From NCBI RefSeq assembly GCF_016107545.1, contig NZ_JABASS010000003.1, positions 124,001 to 188,000 on the forward strand: DNA of 64,000 bases, read 5' to 3'. The notes below the pieces were generated by a model. It was not told where the DNA came from. It ran no database searches and saw only the letters and a list, made by a program, of their open reading frames with translations. This stretch comes from Psychrobacter namhaensis. Its GTDB lineage: Bacteria > Pseudomonadota > Gammaproteobacteria > Pseudomonadales > Moraxellaceae. The translations under genes were made by a program, and so were the position numbers. Shown here piece by piece: positions 46,647-55,875 of the stretch (the first letter of the stretch is position 1; each line of letters begins with the position of its first letter).

Positions 46647-46832
46647 CTTATTAGGTGATAAACCCCTCAATATTATGGTATTTAAAATATCATCAATATC
46701 TGCATATGCCATTGAACAATCTTACTCTGACGAGTCGAAAAAGCTCTATATGCTGTTAGTTATATAGTGTATAGACTTAAGATATAAATTCTACTTTTCT
46801 CAGGTGGGGTTGTTAATATCGGGGTTTGATGT
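46647..46832. repeat. MITE-like repeat, copy E
   Basis: The best-preserved copy. Left end TTATTAGGTGATAAACCCCT, right end TCAGGTGGGGTTGTTAATAT plus CGGGGTTTGATG, so the terminal inverted repeat is AAACCCC(T/G)(C/A)ATATT in reverse orientation at the two ends. Inner motif CTGACGAGTCGAAA. The right end joins a truncated IS256 copy at a TTTGATG microhomology. Confidence 0.7.
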
Positions 46833-46965
46833 CATCAAAGCTGTTCATGCTACCAGCCATTTGCTCGGCCAGTTTCTTGATGTCAGTTTGGTTAGTCATT
46901 GCTTATTCTCCTGTTAGTGGATTATAAGCAGTTACACAGAGTTTGGGAAACTCTCTAAACAGGGT
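46826..46965 (-). mobile_element. IS256-family remnant, 5' end only
   Basis: The minus strand encodes MTNQTDIKKLAEQMAGSMNS followed by FDD (complement of about 46833-46900), nearly identical to the N-terminus of the IS256 transposase at 58727, and the region to 46965 includes a terminal repeat with CTGTGTAACTGC in reverse complement. The rest of the element is missing; its inner edge is MITE copy E. Confidence 0.8.
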
Positions 46966-47082
46966 TTGAACTAGTTATCTAGGACAGCCCCAAATACTTT
47001 AATCACATTATACAATAGCTTATGCAGTCCGAACCATGACCCCTGCCGTCAAATCCGTATACATAAACTTGGGAGATTTTAA

Positions 47083-48045
47083 TTACGCAGCCTGACGATA
47101 ATAATCAAACCACACCTGTCTTGGTGATTTATAGCCCAAACCCTTTTGAATTCTAGTCTGATTGTAGTACAGCTCGATGTATCTAATAATATCGTTGATC
47201 GCTGTGAACCTTGTTTTATAGTCTTGATGATATACCAGCTCATTCTTTAATGTGCCCCAGAAGCTTTCTATTGGAGCATTGTCGAAGCAATTACCTTTAG
47301 CGCTCATTGAACCTGTAAACTGATGCTGCTTAACGATCTTGTGGTAGGCATGGCTGCAATACTGGCTGCCTCTGTCAGAGTGAACGATTAGCCCTTTGTT
47401 TGGACGTTTATTCTTGATGGCCATATTTAGTGCTTTGCAAACTAAATCTGCGGTCATACGCTTGTTAATAGCGTAACCGACAAGCTCTTTGGTATATAAG
47501 TCTTTGACTCCCGCTAAATACAACCAGCCCTCATGTGTCCAGATATAGGTGATGTCGCTGACCCACGACTCGTTAGGGCGCTTAGCATCAAACTTCTGAT
47601 CCAGTACGTTTGGATAGACCAGCTTGTTGTGATTGGAGTCGGTGGTGACTTTAAAGCGCTTATGACTACGACATTTAATGCCGTGTTGCTCTTTGATGCT
47701 TCTTACCATATATAGGCTAATGTCATGCCCTTGCTCGCTTAGATGAGCATGCAGTCGATCTACGCCATAACGTTCTTTCGTTTCATTGTGAGCGGCTTTA
47801 ACCAGTAATTCAGATTGGTTGCGATGTATCTGTTGGTCGCTGAGATCACGACTTAGCCAGTCGTAATAGCTTGATGGCTTAACCCTTAACACACGGCACA
47901 TAGTGATGATGCGAAAGAGGAACTGGTTGTCTTTGATAAAGGCGTACCTGACTAACTGTTTCCCGCGAAGTACGCCGTCGCCAACTCGAGCATAGCTCTC
48001 CCCTTGCGTCGGGGCGAAGCAGTGCTTCGCTTTATCCCTCCTCAT
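47083..48045 (-). CDS. IS3-family transposase OrfB
   Basis: 320 residues as read, but the first 24 come from the insert. From YAFIKDNQFLFRIITMCRVL onward it is a normal IS3 OrfB: HTH_21 region, rve catalytic core with Asp in ESWVSDITYIWTHEGWLYL, Asp in LIVHSDRGSQYCS and Glu in CFDNAPIESFWGTLKNELV (DDE triad complete). It normally fuses to OrfA by -1 frameshifting at an A-rich slippery site, which the insert removes. Function is doubtful, though translation from the insert's ATG could give a catalytic part without the DNA-binding OrfA. Confidence 0.88.
   Translation of the reverse strand: MRRDKAKHCFAPTQGESYARVGDGVLRGKQLVRYAFIKDNQFLFRIITMCRVLRVKPSSYYDWLSRDLSDQQIHRNQSELLVKAAHNETKERYGVDRLHAHLSEQGHDISLYMVRSIKEQHGIKCRSHKRFKVTTDSNHNKLVYPNVLDQKFDAKRPNESWVSDITYIWTHEGWLYLAGVKDLYTKELVGYAINKRMTADLVCKALNMAIKNKRPNKGLIVHSDRGSQYCSHAYHKIVKQHQFTGSMSAKGNCFDNAPIESFWGTLKNELVYHQDYKTRFTAINDIIRYIELYYNQTRIQKGLGYKSPRQVWFDYYRQAA
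47977..48044. repeat. Structured insert of about 67 bp, copy 1 (in IS3)
   Basis: Lies between the orfA text EEREIL and the orfB text GVLRGKQ. Blocks shared with the insert at 59054, in the same order on the plus strand: GCATAGC (47990-47996), CTTGCG (48003-48008), TCGGGG, hairpin GCGAAG-CAGTG-CTTCGC (48014-48030), TTATCC (48032-48037), CTCA at the end. An alternative hairpin CCCC-ttgcgtc-GGGG competes with the first. See findings. Confidence 0.7.
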
Positions 48046-48307
48046 TTAGTATTTCGCGTTCCTCTTCAGCCACTTTGAGCTGCCGCTTGAGCTGCTTTAT
48101 TTCTTGAAGAGCACTCATAAGATCAGGATCGTATTGCTCTGTGCCGACAAGCTTGCCTTGATTGGCTTTGTTATGCCAATTTGATAGCGTTTGCATGGCA
48201 ATGCCAAGCTGCTTTGCAGTGGCTGAGATATTGCCATTATTGTCTGATATCTTCTTGACGGCCTCGGCTTTAAATTCGTCACTGTAGGTTCTTACTTTCT
48301 TGGTCAT
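48032..48307 (-). CDS. IS3-family transposase OrfA (3' end altered by the insert)
   Basis: 91 residues. KKVRTYSDEFKAEAVKKISD to QTLSNWHNKANQGKL is the helix-turn-helix that binds the IS ends, followed by a leucine-zipper-like coiled coil QEIKQLKRQLKVAEEEREIL. The natural continuation after EEREIL would be KKAAAYFA; here the frame enters the insert and stops after NEEG. It would bind the ends but not fuse to OrfB. Confidence 0.85.
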   Translation of the reverse strand: MTKKVRTYSDEFKAEAVKKISDNNGNISATAKQLGIAMQTLSNWHNKANQGKLVGTEQYDPDLMSALQEIKQLKRQLKVAEEEREILNEEG

Positions 48308-48375
48308 GATAAACTCCGATTAATACGCTTAGTTTACCAAGTTTATCTCTACGGTTTCTTCAGCATAGCTCAATG

Positions 48376-48397
48376 TGCTTAATATCAGGGTTTTGGT
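48376..48397. repeat. MITE right-end fragment
   Basis: GTGCTTAATATCAGGGTTTT resembles only the right end of copies A and B. It lies just outside the IS3 right end and may be the rest of a copy destroyed by other insertions. Confidence 0.35.
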
Positions 48398-48418
48398 TTG
48401 TCAAATGAAGCCATTTCA

Positions 48419-51400
48419 TCACCTAGTTATTATCATTAGTAAATACCCTAAATACTTTAGAATACCTGATGAGGCGTAATATATCTCTTTAGTAGCTAGG
48501 TTCTTATCAGATCGCTTAGTTTTCTTCTGTATTACTCTAATTTCATAACCATGGAAATTCAGACGACTCCCTGTTCTTATCTGATTATCCAAACTTAAAC
48601 TATGTTTTAAATCAGTGACTGCTTTCTCACTTGAAGCTCTAATCTGCCAATGTGATGCATTAATAAGTTGACAACCCACAGCAACAAACTGCTGTAAAAT
48701 CTTCTTCTGGTGTTGTTTAATCCCAAAATGAAGTGATGAGGAATTAAGATTTTGTTTATTTGAAAATATTTCTACGAACTTTATAAGAGCCTCAGGATTT
48801 TGAATAGATAGCTGATAAGCTCTTTCTAATGCTTTGATCAGTAATTCCTGATTCTTACCACCCTTAGGTGTGCCTAACAGTAATTTATCACAATTGGTAA
48901 AAATACGACTAGCCTTACTGAAAACCTCTTTAGCTTCATTTAGCCCAATCCCGTGCCTTATCGCTACTTCGGGGAGTGCTTTAATCCGTTTATCTAAACT
49001 GGTTTTTTCTAATTCTTCTAAAAATCCGATCACATCAAAATATTTAGAGTGAATAAAAATAGAATCTTTTTCTGCGTTAGCGCTAGTTTGATCTTCACTA
49101 ATCACTGCTGGCAAGTGTATATTTTTTATATCATCAGACTCAAATAAAGACTGTTTATTAAAGCTCACTTTCCCAACTAAGTACGACCTTAGTTTCCATA
49201 ACTGCACTTGCTTAGTCGCTGGCTCGTAAGCTGAGGTGTTTTTTCTATACACTGAATTATAGTTAAGACCCGTTACCGCCTGCAAGACTATAAGTGGCAG
49301 TCTTAATTTTGACTCACTGAGTTGAACACCTGCCAGCAGATAGGCAGTATGAATATAATGCTCAAATGTGGTGTCACATGTTAAGTGCCCTGCAAAGCCT
49401 GCCAGTCCAAACCAAGCACCTTGCTCTTGATGGTAGCCAACAATACTCTTACTAATCGCATTACACTCACCTAACTCATAATCAGTCATTACAGCTACTA
49501 GCGGAGACTTGCGTAATACCAAAGCTAAATGGCTTATTGCTGTATGCCTAAAGCTATGAAAAGTAAAATCATGCTCCCCAAGTAATCTATCCCAGATTAC
49601 TTTTATCATATTACTAAAAAACGTGCTTGGCAGTGGCTGCTTACCTGAGCCTTGTGAAAATAAATACGTTCTTTTTAAACGTTTCTGGTAATGATAATGT
49701 TCAATAAACAACTTTTTTTCATCTTGTTTTAATAGACATCCTAGTGGTATAACACGACTAGCACTACTGCTCTTTAACCGTCGATAACGGTTAGGTCTTA
49801 GCCATATTTTAGGATCTTCTACTCTTAAATCATCATTGCTAACACATATATCAGCGATATCAGACACCTTGATGCCAATGAGCTCATTTATACGCAGTCC
49901 TGACCGGTAAGCTAAGCTCAAAACAACCAAGCACAGTCTTTTTTGTTCATCCTCTAGCGTGGAGCTATTAATGTGCGCTTTCATCGCACGATAAATTCGA
50001 GGAGATATGATGTTCGCTTTTACGACCTGACGGTTACTACCCCAAGGAAAATAAACGTAAGGTGCGTCGTAATAGTCACGCTGATAATCATGGAAAGTAC
50101 GCAAACGGCCATAGGTAAACTTCTGAGTATCTTTTAGCTTATTCAAATATGAAAATTTATTCTGACCTACCAGCTCACCGATGAGATCAGAATCTTTTTT
50201 TATAACAGAATTTGTCCGGCCATCCTTAACTTTGCTTTGAATGATTTGCTCGTAGATAGTCTCATACTCTTCACTACCCCACTCTTCTATATCCTCATCC
50301 ATTGTTAGCATCAGCCAATCACGTCCTATACAGCCTACGTACTTAGCTATGCTCTCTTGGTTTATGCTTTTATCATTTAATAAATGACGCACCCATCCTA
50401 ATATACGCTGTGCATTTGGTTGAGGAAATTCATTTTGCAGCTGCTCGATATATCTAATGGATCCTGCTCTAGTATCTTTAAGTGCTTCCTGAATTTCTCT
50501 AATCAAATTTTTACTAAATGCAGGGTAGCTACTCCTCTTGTTGCTATCAGTAGAGCCTTGGGCAGTGACTACCTCAAACAACTCATGCCACTGTAATGGC
50601 TTAGGACTCTTATTAATTGACTCTCGATTGTAGTTACTCAGTTTGTCTTTATGCAGACCTATTGTTTTAACCTTGCCTTGCTTAATAGTAGATAAAGTAT
50701 TATCAAGATTAGATCCTTCTAACTGCCTCCAGTGGTAGTTTGCATATTTAATTAGCTTCGAATACTCTGGCTTTGTCCTGTCTTTATTCTTGAGCTTCAG
50801 TTTCTTGCTAATGTCATTAATCAAGGTATCAAAAGCCTTAATACTCTCACGCTTAACATTCTTATTTTTTAGCGCGTATAAGAAGCACAATGTCATATCG
50901 TCAGGGATATATTCAATGTATCTATTTAACTTACTATCAGCAGTGTCAATTAACCCATCGCTACCTGTTTTATAACAGCCATAACTATCATCTTTAACAG
51001 TCAACAAAATTACCGCTAAGCTTTGAATGGCCTCTGCGCTTTCATTTTTTGGAAAATCTAATCTATAGACATCTCGACTGCCTAGCATCCAGTGGTATAA
51101 AGACTTTAATACCGCTATATCATTAATACCGCCATAGACGATACTACAAAATATCGCTGATTCAATTAAGTCACTGTTACTAAACCTCCTCTTCCTTTGC
51201 CATATCTCAATCATATCTTGAACAGCTAGGCTCACTTGAGAACCCTGTACAAACCACTCATATCCAATGTTTAACGTATCACGCTCTGCTAAAATAGGAA
51301 CTACTGGCTCATCTAAATAAGTATTATGCTTTCGGTTGTATGTGCGGATAGCTTCTAAAAAGCCCTGACGTGCCAGCTGAAAACTAAGCGGTGTATCAAA

Positions 51401-51574
51401 AGCATTCTCCAAAATAGTGTTTATATCCTGATAATAATCAGATAGCTCTATCGTTTGCTTGAGTGGATTAACGCTCATATAAGACTCAACAAGGCTCTTT
51501 GCTTCATCTTTAATATCTTGATGAGAGCTATTACGATTTTGTGCCCTTAATTTATGCGCAACTAAATTAGCCAT
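48419..51574 (-). CDS. Very large tyrosine recombinase (1051 aa)
   Basis: The catalytic domain sits in the middle: Arg I in AYRSGLRINELIGIKVSDI (about 557), His-x-x-Arg in FTFHSFRHTAISHLALVL (about 672), a Gly-His at GFAGHLTCDTTFE and the nucleophile Tyr in EHYIHTAYLLAG (about 742). About 500 residues precede and 300 follow, with no domain I recognise, so it is more than twice the normal integrase length. It overlaps the 768-residue gene by 8 bp and the small gene abuts that one, an operon of three. Similar multi-recombinase operons mobilise Tn554-type elements and some genomic islands; the match here is by layout, not sequence. Confidence 0.8.
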   Translation of the reverse strand: MANLVAHKLRAQNRNSSHQDIKDEAKSLVESYMSVNPLKQTIELSDYYQDINTILENAFDTPLSFQLARQGFLEAIRTYNRKHNTYLDEPVVPILAERDTLNIGYEWFVQGSQVSLAVQDMIEIWQRKRRFSNSDLIESAIFCSIVYGGINDIAVLKSLYHWMLGSRDVYRLDFPKNESAEAIQSLAVILLTVKDDSYGCYKTGSDGLIDTADSKLNRYIEYIPDDMTLCFLYALKNKNVKRESIKAFDTLINDISKKLKLKNKDRTKPEYSKLIKYANYHWRQLEGSNLDNTLSTIKQGKVKTIGLHKDKLSNYNRESINKSPKPLQWHELFEVVTAQGSTDSNKRSSYPAFSKNLIREIQEALKDTRAGSIRYIEQLQNEFPQPNAQRILGWVRHLLNDKSINQESIAKYVGCIGRDWLMLTMDEDIEEWGSEEYETIYEQIIQSKVKDGRTNSVIKKDSDLIGELVGQNKFSYLNKLKDTQKFTYGRLRTFHDYQRDYYDAPYVYFPWGSNRQVVKANIISPRIYRAMKAHINSSTLEDEQKRLCLVVLSLAYRSGLRINELIGIKVSDIADICVSNDDLRVEDPKIWLRPNRYRRLKSSSASRVIPLGCLLKQDEKKLFIEHYHYQKRLKRTYLFSQGSGKQPLPSTFFSNMIKVIWDRLLGEHDFTFHSFRHTAISHLALVLRKSPLVAVMTDYELGECNAISKSIVGYHQEQGAWFGLAGFAGHLTCDTTFEHYIHTAYLLAGVQLSESKLRLPLIVLQAVTGLNYNSVYRKNTSAYEPATKQVQLWKLRSYLVGKVSFNKQSLFESDDIKNIHLPAVISEDQTSANAEKDSIFIHSKYFDVIGFLEELEKTSLDKRIKALPEVAIRHGIGLNEAKEVFSKASRIFTNCDKLLLGTPKGGKNQELLIKALERAYQLSIQNPEALIKFVEIFSNKQNLNSSSLHFGIKQHQKKILQQFVAVGCQLINASHWQIRASSEKAVTDLKHSLSLDNQIRTGSRLNFHGYEIRVIQKKTKRSDKNLATKEIYYASSGILKYLGYLLMIITR

Positions 51575-53873
51575 GTATTCTTACCTCAACCTGTTTTAAA
51601 TTAAGCTCACATGCAACCTCATCAAGGTAGTTATGTAAGCTCTTAATTTTGTTAATCGACAGTGATGACATTGGATGCATCGCCTCCTGGTCAGGCTGTT
51701 CATGACCATATAAGGCGCGTATTAAGTGCTCAGGTGCTCTATTAGTCAGCAAAGTACGCAGTTGATGTCGAAGCCAGTTATCTTGATGACTAAAAAAACT
51801 CTTTAACTGATAACGTACTTTACTGGGTGCAATACTGGAAAAGCCTCTGGGATTCTTACTAAAAAGCTGAATTAAAGGCTGGCGAGAGTTTAGAATATCG
51901 TCTATTGGAAATTGCACAGAGGGGTAAATAACGTTGTGTAGTGCTGCAAACTGCTTTATATACTTTATATAATTTTGAATGGCTATTATTAAGAACTGAC
52001 TTAGTGGAATAAGCCTACCTTGGCTCTGTCCTTGACGCTCTTCTTTGTCTGAGACCCAAAATAGTCTAGCTCGAAAATCAAATTGGTTTAATAAACCTGG
52101 GGCATGTACGACAGGCCTAATGCCCGTCTGGATCATAATGATATGCCACAGCCAAATACTATAAGTATTAAATTGTTCAATATAACGATCTTGTTTAATA
52201 CTTAGGTCCCTAATAAGTCGCTCATTGAAGCTTTCAACGGCATCTGCTAACTGTTCAAAAAACTTTTGGCAAACACCCCTATTTAAAGCCATATCACTAC
52301 CGATATGGGGCTTATTAGTTATGGGTAAATTTTTAGAAAATAGTTGCTTTTGAACATCCGTACCACACATCTTTGACATTAAAGATATGGCTCGAAAATA
52401 GGTATCATTTAAGCTTTCTGTGCTAATGCTTGTATAGTAAAGAGACGAGCTATGTTTAACATCAACTGCTGTTATTAAATCAGCATGTAATGGCTCGTTT
52501 AATTCATTTTGTATGATGCTATATAGTGCCGACTCAATATGCTGATAGCTTAAAGCTGGCAGGTCGAGCTGATATTGTAGGTCTTTTAAACTCTCTCTTA
52601 CCTGAGTCTGTTCGATGGGAGTTGAGTTTTCTATGATAGTTTGGAGTTCATAAGGAAGTGGCAAACTAAACTCATTATCATAGCTTTGCCGATGTTGTAG
52701 TAAATGGCTTCTGCGGTTTGTAGTGACATTTACTATAATACTCAAAGCATGATAGCCTCCATTAGCTCCATTCTTATAACTTAACCAAGAGCGTTGACCC
52801 TTATCTAGGCCTAGCTCATCAATAATCTCTTGAACCCTACGACCACTAATAAGTGAAATCAAAACAATAGTATAACTAGAACGACTGTTACCACCTGAGA
52901 CCATCAAAAGCTGCCAGAGCCTATCAAATAGCATTTGAATACTGACTAAACTTAACTGACGTAAGCGGGTCGGAAAACCAAACCCATTACGCCTTGCATG
53001 ACGGTAGTTATTTCTAAGCTTCCATTGCTGAAGCTCTGAAGACTTGGCTGTATTTTTAGAGGGCTTGAAGTCATTATCTAAAAGCTTTTCTGGATCATCA
53101 TCTGCAAGGTTTTCATCGTACGATACATTATCATTCTGGTGATCGATACCGAATGCTGTAGCTCTAAGTGGCTCATTGTCACTTTCAAAGTAAATTTTAT
53201 CTAAGCCTGGATTAACGACATCTATACTATTCGTTTTTGAGTAGGCTCTACCTATAAAAGCTTTATCTTCTGCTACGACCTCGTAAGCTAGTCGGATACG
53301 ACCAATTTTTCCTGCCAGCTTTTTATTAATGACTTTCCCTGAAGCCTCAGACTGCTTTGTTATAGCTTCATATACACGAATACCACCAAGTACGCTAGCC
53401 AATGTATCTTGCTGAGCATGTATATGAATGAGCTCATTAAGGATCTCAGACTGAGGGTTATGTGCTTTCAACCCCATCCTAACGCGTACACCCAGCTGAT
53501 TCACTTTATCAAAGTGCTTATCCTCTCGCAGTGTGAGCCTTAAAATAATCTGCAGATAAACACTCATAAACTGCCAAGCATTGCTTCTACTATCTACTGC
53601 TCCATATCTTTTATAAAACAGTACAAGCATATATGAGACAGCCCATTCTTCTATCTTTTTAGCTTTGACAATTTTATCTGCTATACCATCGCATTCATTG
53701 ACCGTAAAAACCACCTCTAATGATTCAGGAATAAAGTCAATGTTTAGAGCAAGGTTTGGCTTTAATCTCACAATACAAATAACAAGGCTCTGTATCTTTA
53801 GATTGGCTGGAGAGGTAGCAGGCACTAGCTTACCTAGTACCTCTTCTAACTTATCCTTGTTAATATTTATCAT
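51567..53873 (-). CDS. Tyrosine recombinase-like protein lacking the catalytic Tyr (768 aa)
   Basis: Arg I is seen in VLISLISGRRVQEIIDELG (about 338) and a second cluster WLRHQLRTLLTNRAP (His-x-x-Arg, about 700) followed by LIRALYGHEQPDQEAMHP, the place of the Gly-His. The nucleophile Tyr expected 9-10 residues later is replaced (MHPMSSLSI), so it probably cannot cut DNA and may be a structural partner of the 1051-residue recombinase. The N-terminal 250 residues are unique, and there is an acidic linker (DDDPEKLLDNDFKPS). It starts three bases after the small gene's stop and overlaps the next gene. Confidence 0.7.
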   Translation of the reverse strand: MININKDKLEEVLGKLVPATSPANLKIQSLVICIVRLKPNLALNIDFIPESLEVVFTVNECDGIADKIVKAKKIEEWAVSYMLVLFYKRYGAVDSRSNAWQFMSVYLQIILRLTLREDKHFDKVNQLGVRVRMGLKAHNPQSEILNELIHIHAQQDTLASVLGGIRVYEAITKQSEASGKVINKKLAGKIGRIRLAYEVVAEDKAFIGRAYSKTNSIDVVNPGLDKIYFESDNEPLRATAFGIDHQNDNVSYDENLADDDPEKLLDNDFKPSKNTAKSSELQQWKLRNNYRHARRNGFGFPTRLRQLSLVSIQMLFDRLWQLLMVSGGNSRSSYTIVLISLISGRRVQEIIDELGLDKGQRSWLSYKNGANGGYHALSIIVNVTTNRRSHLLQHRQSYDNEFSLPLPYELQTIIENSTPIEQTQVRESLKDLQYQLDLPALSYQHIESALYSIIQNELNEPLHADLITAVDVKHSSSLYYTSISTESLNDTYFRAISLMSKMCGTDVQKQLFSKNLPITNKPHIGSDMALNRGVCQKFFEQLADAVESFNERLIRDLSIKQDRYIEQFNTYSIWLWHIIMIQTGIRPVVHAPGLLNQFDFRARLFWVSDKEERQGQSQGRLIPLSQFLIIAIQNYIKYIKQFAALHNVIYPSVQFPIDDILNSRQPLIQLFSKNPRGFSSIAPSKVRYQLKSFFSHQDNWLRHQLRTLLTNRAPEHLIRALYGHEQPDQEAMHPMSSLSINKIKSLHNYLDEVACELNLKQVEVRIHG

Positions 53874-53875
53874 AG

Positions 53876-54523
53876 TTAGTTCCCCAACCAGTTCATACTC
53901 AGTGGTAGACCTACCAAGCCATCTTCAATTGATATCTTAGTCTGTTGGTACTCAAAATTTGTTTTAGCTATACCAGCGAAAAAGCAATAATTATCGATTG
54001 TTAGACTATCAATGCCCATCAATTTACATATAATAGATTTTGGAGCCTTCTGCTTGAGTGCTTTAAACAACTGCGGATGATGGATATCTTTTGTAAATAC
54101 TAACTTTACAACTTCAGCCCATGCCAACATCTGAATATCGTTAATACTTTCTGGTGTGATGAGACATAGATAACTGTCCGTACTTTGCAGTCTTAATATC
54201 TCATCAATTCTCTTAAAATCGTTGATAAAAAATAATGTATTACAGCTATTTTTAGTCAATCTAATAGGCGGGCAGTAAAAACTATCTAAATATTCAATAT
54301 TTATAGAAGATGTAATAAATCTGAGTCTTTGCCAAATAGACAAAGCAGATTCAGCTTGAGGATGAATAAGCAGTTTAGTTTTATTAAAATTTACTAGCTT
54401 CTGAGTTGGTTTTAAGCTTGTAGTTCCCATTGTTGACTTCATTCCATAATTTTGATTTATTATTCCTGTCTCTTCAGCCATAAATTTGAGTGCTTGTTGA
54501 TAAAGTAATATATCCCTCATCAT
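53876..54523 (-). CDS. Small protein of the recombinase operon, unknown function
   Basis: 215 residues. A central alpha/beta part (CNTLFFINDFKRIDEILRLQ, SYLCLITPESINDIQMLAWA) and a helical end (LFKALKQKAPKSIICKLMG, ITIDNYCFFAGIAKTN-like) suggest a possible HTH, but no family is recognised. The first start is at 54523 with no clear ribosome site; M16 (MAEETG) is an alternative. It is co-directional with dnaB (45 bp upstream) and directly abuts the 768-residue gene, so it is probably the third member of the recombinase trio. Confidence 0.6.
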   Translation of the reverse strand: MMRDILLYQQALKFMAEETGIINQNYGMKSTMGTTSLKPTQKLVNFNKTKLLIHPQAESALSIWQRLRFITSSINIEYLDSFYCPPIRLTKNSCNTLFFINDFKRIDEILRLQSTDSYLCLITPESINDIQMLAWAEVVKLVFTKDIHHPQLFKALKQKAPKSIICKLMGIDSLTIDNYCFFAGIAKTNFEYQQTKISIEDGLVGLPLSMNWLGN

Positions 54524-54567
54524 TTTCAGAACTAATCACAAACAGGTTAAAACGAATTTTCATAGCA

Positions 54568-55875
54568 CTAGCTTGAAGCGAAATCAGCGAAACGACTGTA
54601 TTCTCCCTTGAACTTAACTTTAACAGTACCAATCGAGCCGTTACGCTGTTTGCCAATAATCAAATCAGCAATGCCTTTTTGAACTGACTTTTCGTTATAA
54701 ACCTCTTCACGATAAATAAAGATGATATGATCAGCATCTTGCTCAATAGAGCCTGAATCTCGTAAATCGCTCATAATCGGACGTTTGTTATCGCGATTTT
54801 CTAAACTACGATTAAGCTGCGATAGCGCAAGCATTGGACAATCAAATTCTTTAGCGAATCCTTTTAAAGCTGACGATATGTCTCTAATCTGCCCTTCTCG
54901 ATTGTCTTTTAGATTAGTAGCCCGAATCAACTGAATGTAATCTACTATGATTGCCGATATTCTGCCGTGTTTTTGGCGTATGCGGTTTAATGTGGCTCGC
55001 ATCTGTCCTGTAGTGATGCCACTACGGTCATCGATAATCATCGGTAACGCCTCGATGCGCTTTTTGTTACTCATGATACCTTCCCAATCCTGTGTATCTA
55101 GATTTTGTCCGCTAAACACTTTGCTCATATGTATGTTAGCCATACTGCTTACTAAACGCTTAACAATGCTAGCTTTTGGCATCTCAAGGCTAAAGAAAAC
55201 AACAACACCGTCTTCATTTTGAGAAATGTTTATAGCGATGGTCTGTCCTAAAGTGGTTTTACCCATTGAGGGACGAGCTGCAATAACAACCATCTCGCCA
55301 TTCATAATCATTGTTTTATTATCGAGCTCTACTAACCCTGTTTTAATGTTTGGTGCAACGCCTACAGTGGCATTGTGTTTTAGATCCTCTACAAAGTTTT
55401 CTATAAGTTGGTCAATGCTTGAGTAACCCTCACTGACTGTTCCCTGCATTACTGCATTAACATCTTCAGCCGTTAAGCTCCAAGAATCGATAGGCGCTAA
55501 ATCAAAGTTAGCAATTTTAAGTTTTGCTCTCTCATAACATTCACTGATTTTTCTACGTTGCGATAAATCAATTAAGCGCTCTATGTAGCTTTCAAGATTA
55601 AAAATTGATGATGCAGCTATTAGCAGTTCATTCGATATATATTCGATGACAGATTTGTTTCTCTTATTAGCTAATAACTTATCGATAATCATTACTGTGT
55701 CGTATGGCTTTCCAGATGCAACCAATGACTCGACAGACTCAAATATTAGTTGATGCGCTTCTGAATAAAAGTCGTTTGCTTTTATTTTTCCCGCAACTTT
55801 CTGATATGAATTATCAGTTGAGATAAGCGTAGAGATTATAGATTGCTCGAGACTATGGTTGTATAAATTACTCAT
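54568..55875 (-). CDS. Phage-type replicative DNA helicase, DnaB family
   Basis: 435 residues. N-terminal DnaB domain (LEQSIISTLISTDNSYQKVA) and a RecA-like helicase domain with Walker A in VVIAARPSMGKTTLGQTIAI (about 200), Walker B-like SAIIVDYIQLI and the motif LALSQLNRSLENRDNKRPIM, and C-terminal GKQRNGSIGTVKVKF. The same protein serves phages and plasmids that bring their own helicase. It starts inside the stop of the initiator gene (TAATG overlap), with GAGGAAA upstream, so the pair is translationally coupled. Confidence 0.9.
   Translation of the reverse strand: MSNLYNHSLEQSIISTLISTDNSYQKVAGKIKANDFYSEAHQLIFESVESLVASGKPYDTVMIIDKLLANKRNKSVIEYISNELLIAASSIFNLESYIERLIDLSQRRKISECYERAKLKIANFDLAPIDSWSLTAEDVNAVMQGTVSEGYSSIDQLIENFVEDLKHNATVGVAPNIKTGLVELDNKTMIMNGEMVVIAARPSMGKTTLGQTIAINISQNEDGVVVFFSLEMPKASIVKRLVSSMANIHMSKVFSGQNLDTQDWEGIMSNKKRIEALPMIIDDRSGITTGQMRATLNRIRQKHGRISAIIVDYIQLIRATNLKDNREGQIRDISSALKGFAKEFDCPMLALSQLNRSLENRDNKRPIMSDLRDSGSIEQDADHIIFIYREEVYNEKSVQKGIADLIIGKQRNGSIGTVKVKFKGEYSRFADFASS

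Larger units (their letters stand above)
47051..48357 (-). mobile_element. IS3-family insertion sequence carrying an internal insert
   Basis: Inverted ends: AAATCCGTATACATAAACTT then GGG (47051-47073) and, in reverse complement, CCAAGTTTATCTCTACGG (48337-48354). Between them lie an orfA and an orfB on the minus strand. A foreign 67-68 bp insert (47977-48044) splits the region where the two frames normally join by programmed frameshift, so this copy is probably inactive. Confidence 0.85.

Noticed and set aside
46700..46750. CTGACGAGTCGAAA in MITE copies C-E resembles a hammerhead ribozyme core (CUGANGA...GAAA).
   Set aside because: Stem II would have a single base pair, and I could not find matching stems I and III with a cleavage triplet. 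The motif is not conserved in copy C (TTGATAAGTCGAAA). Probably chance.
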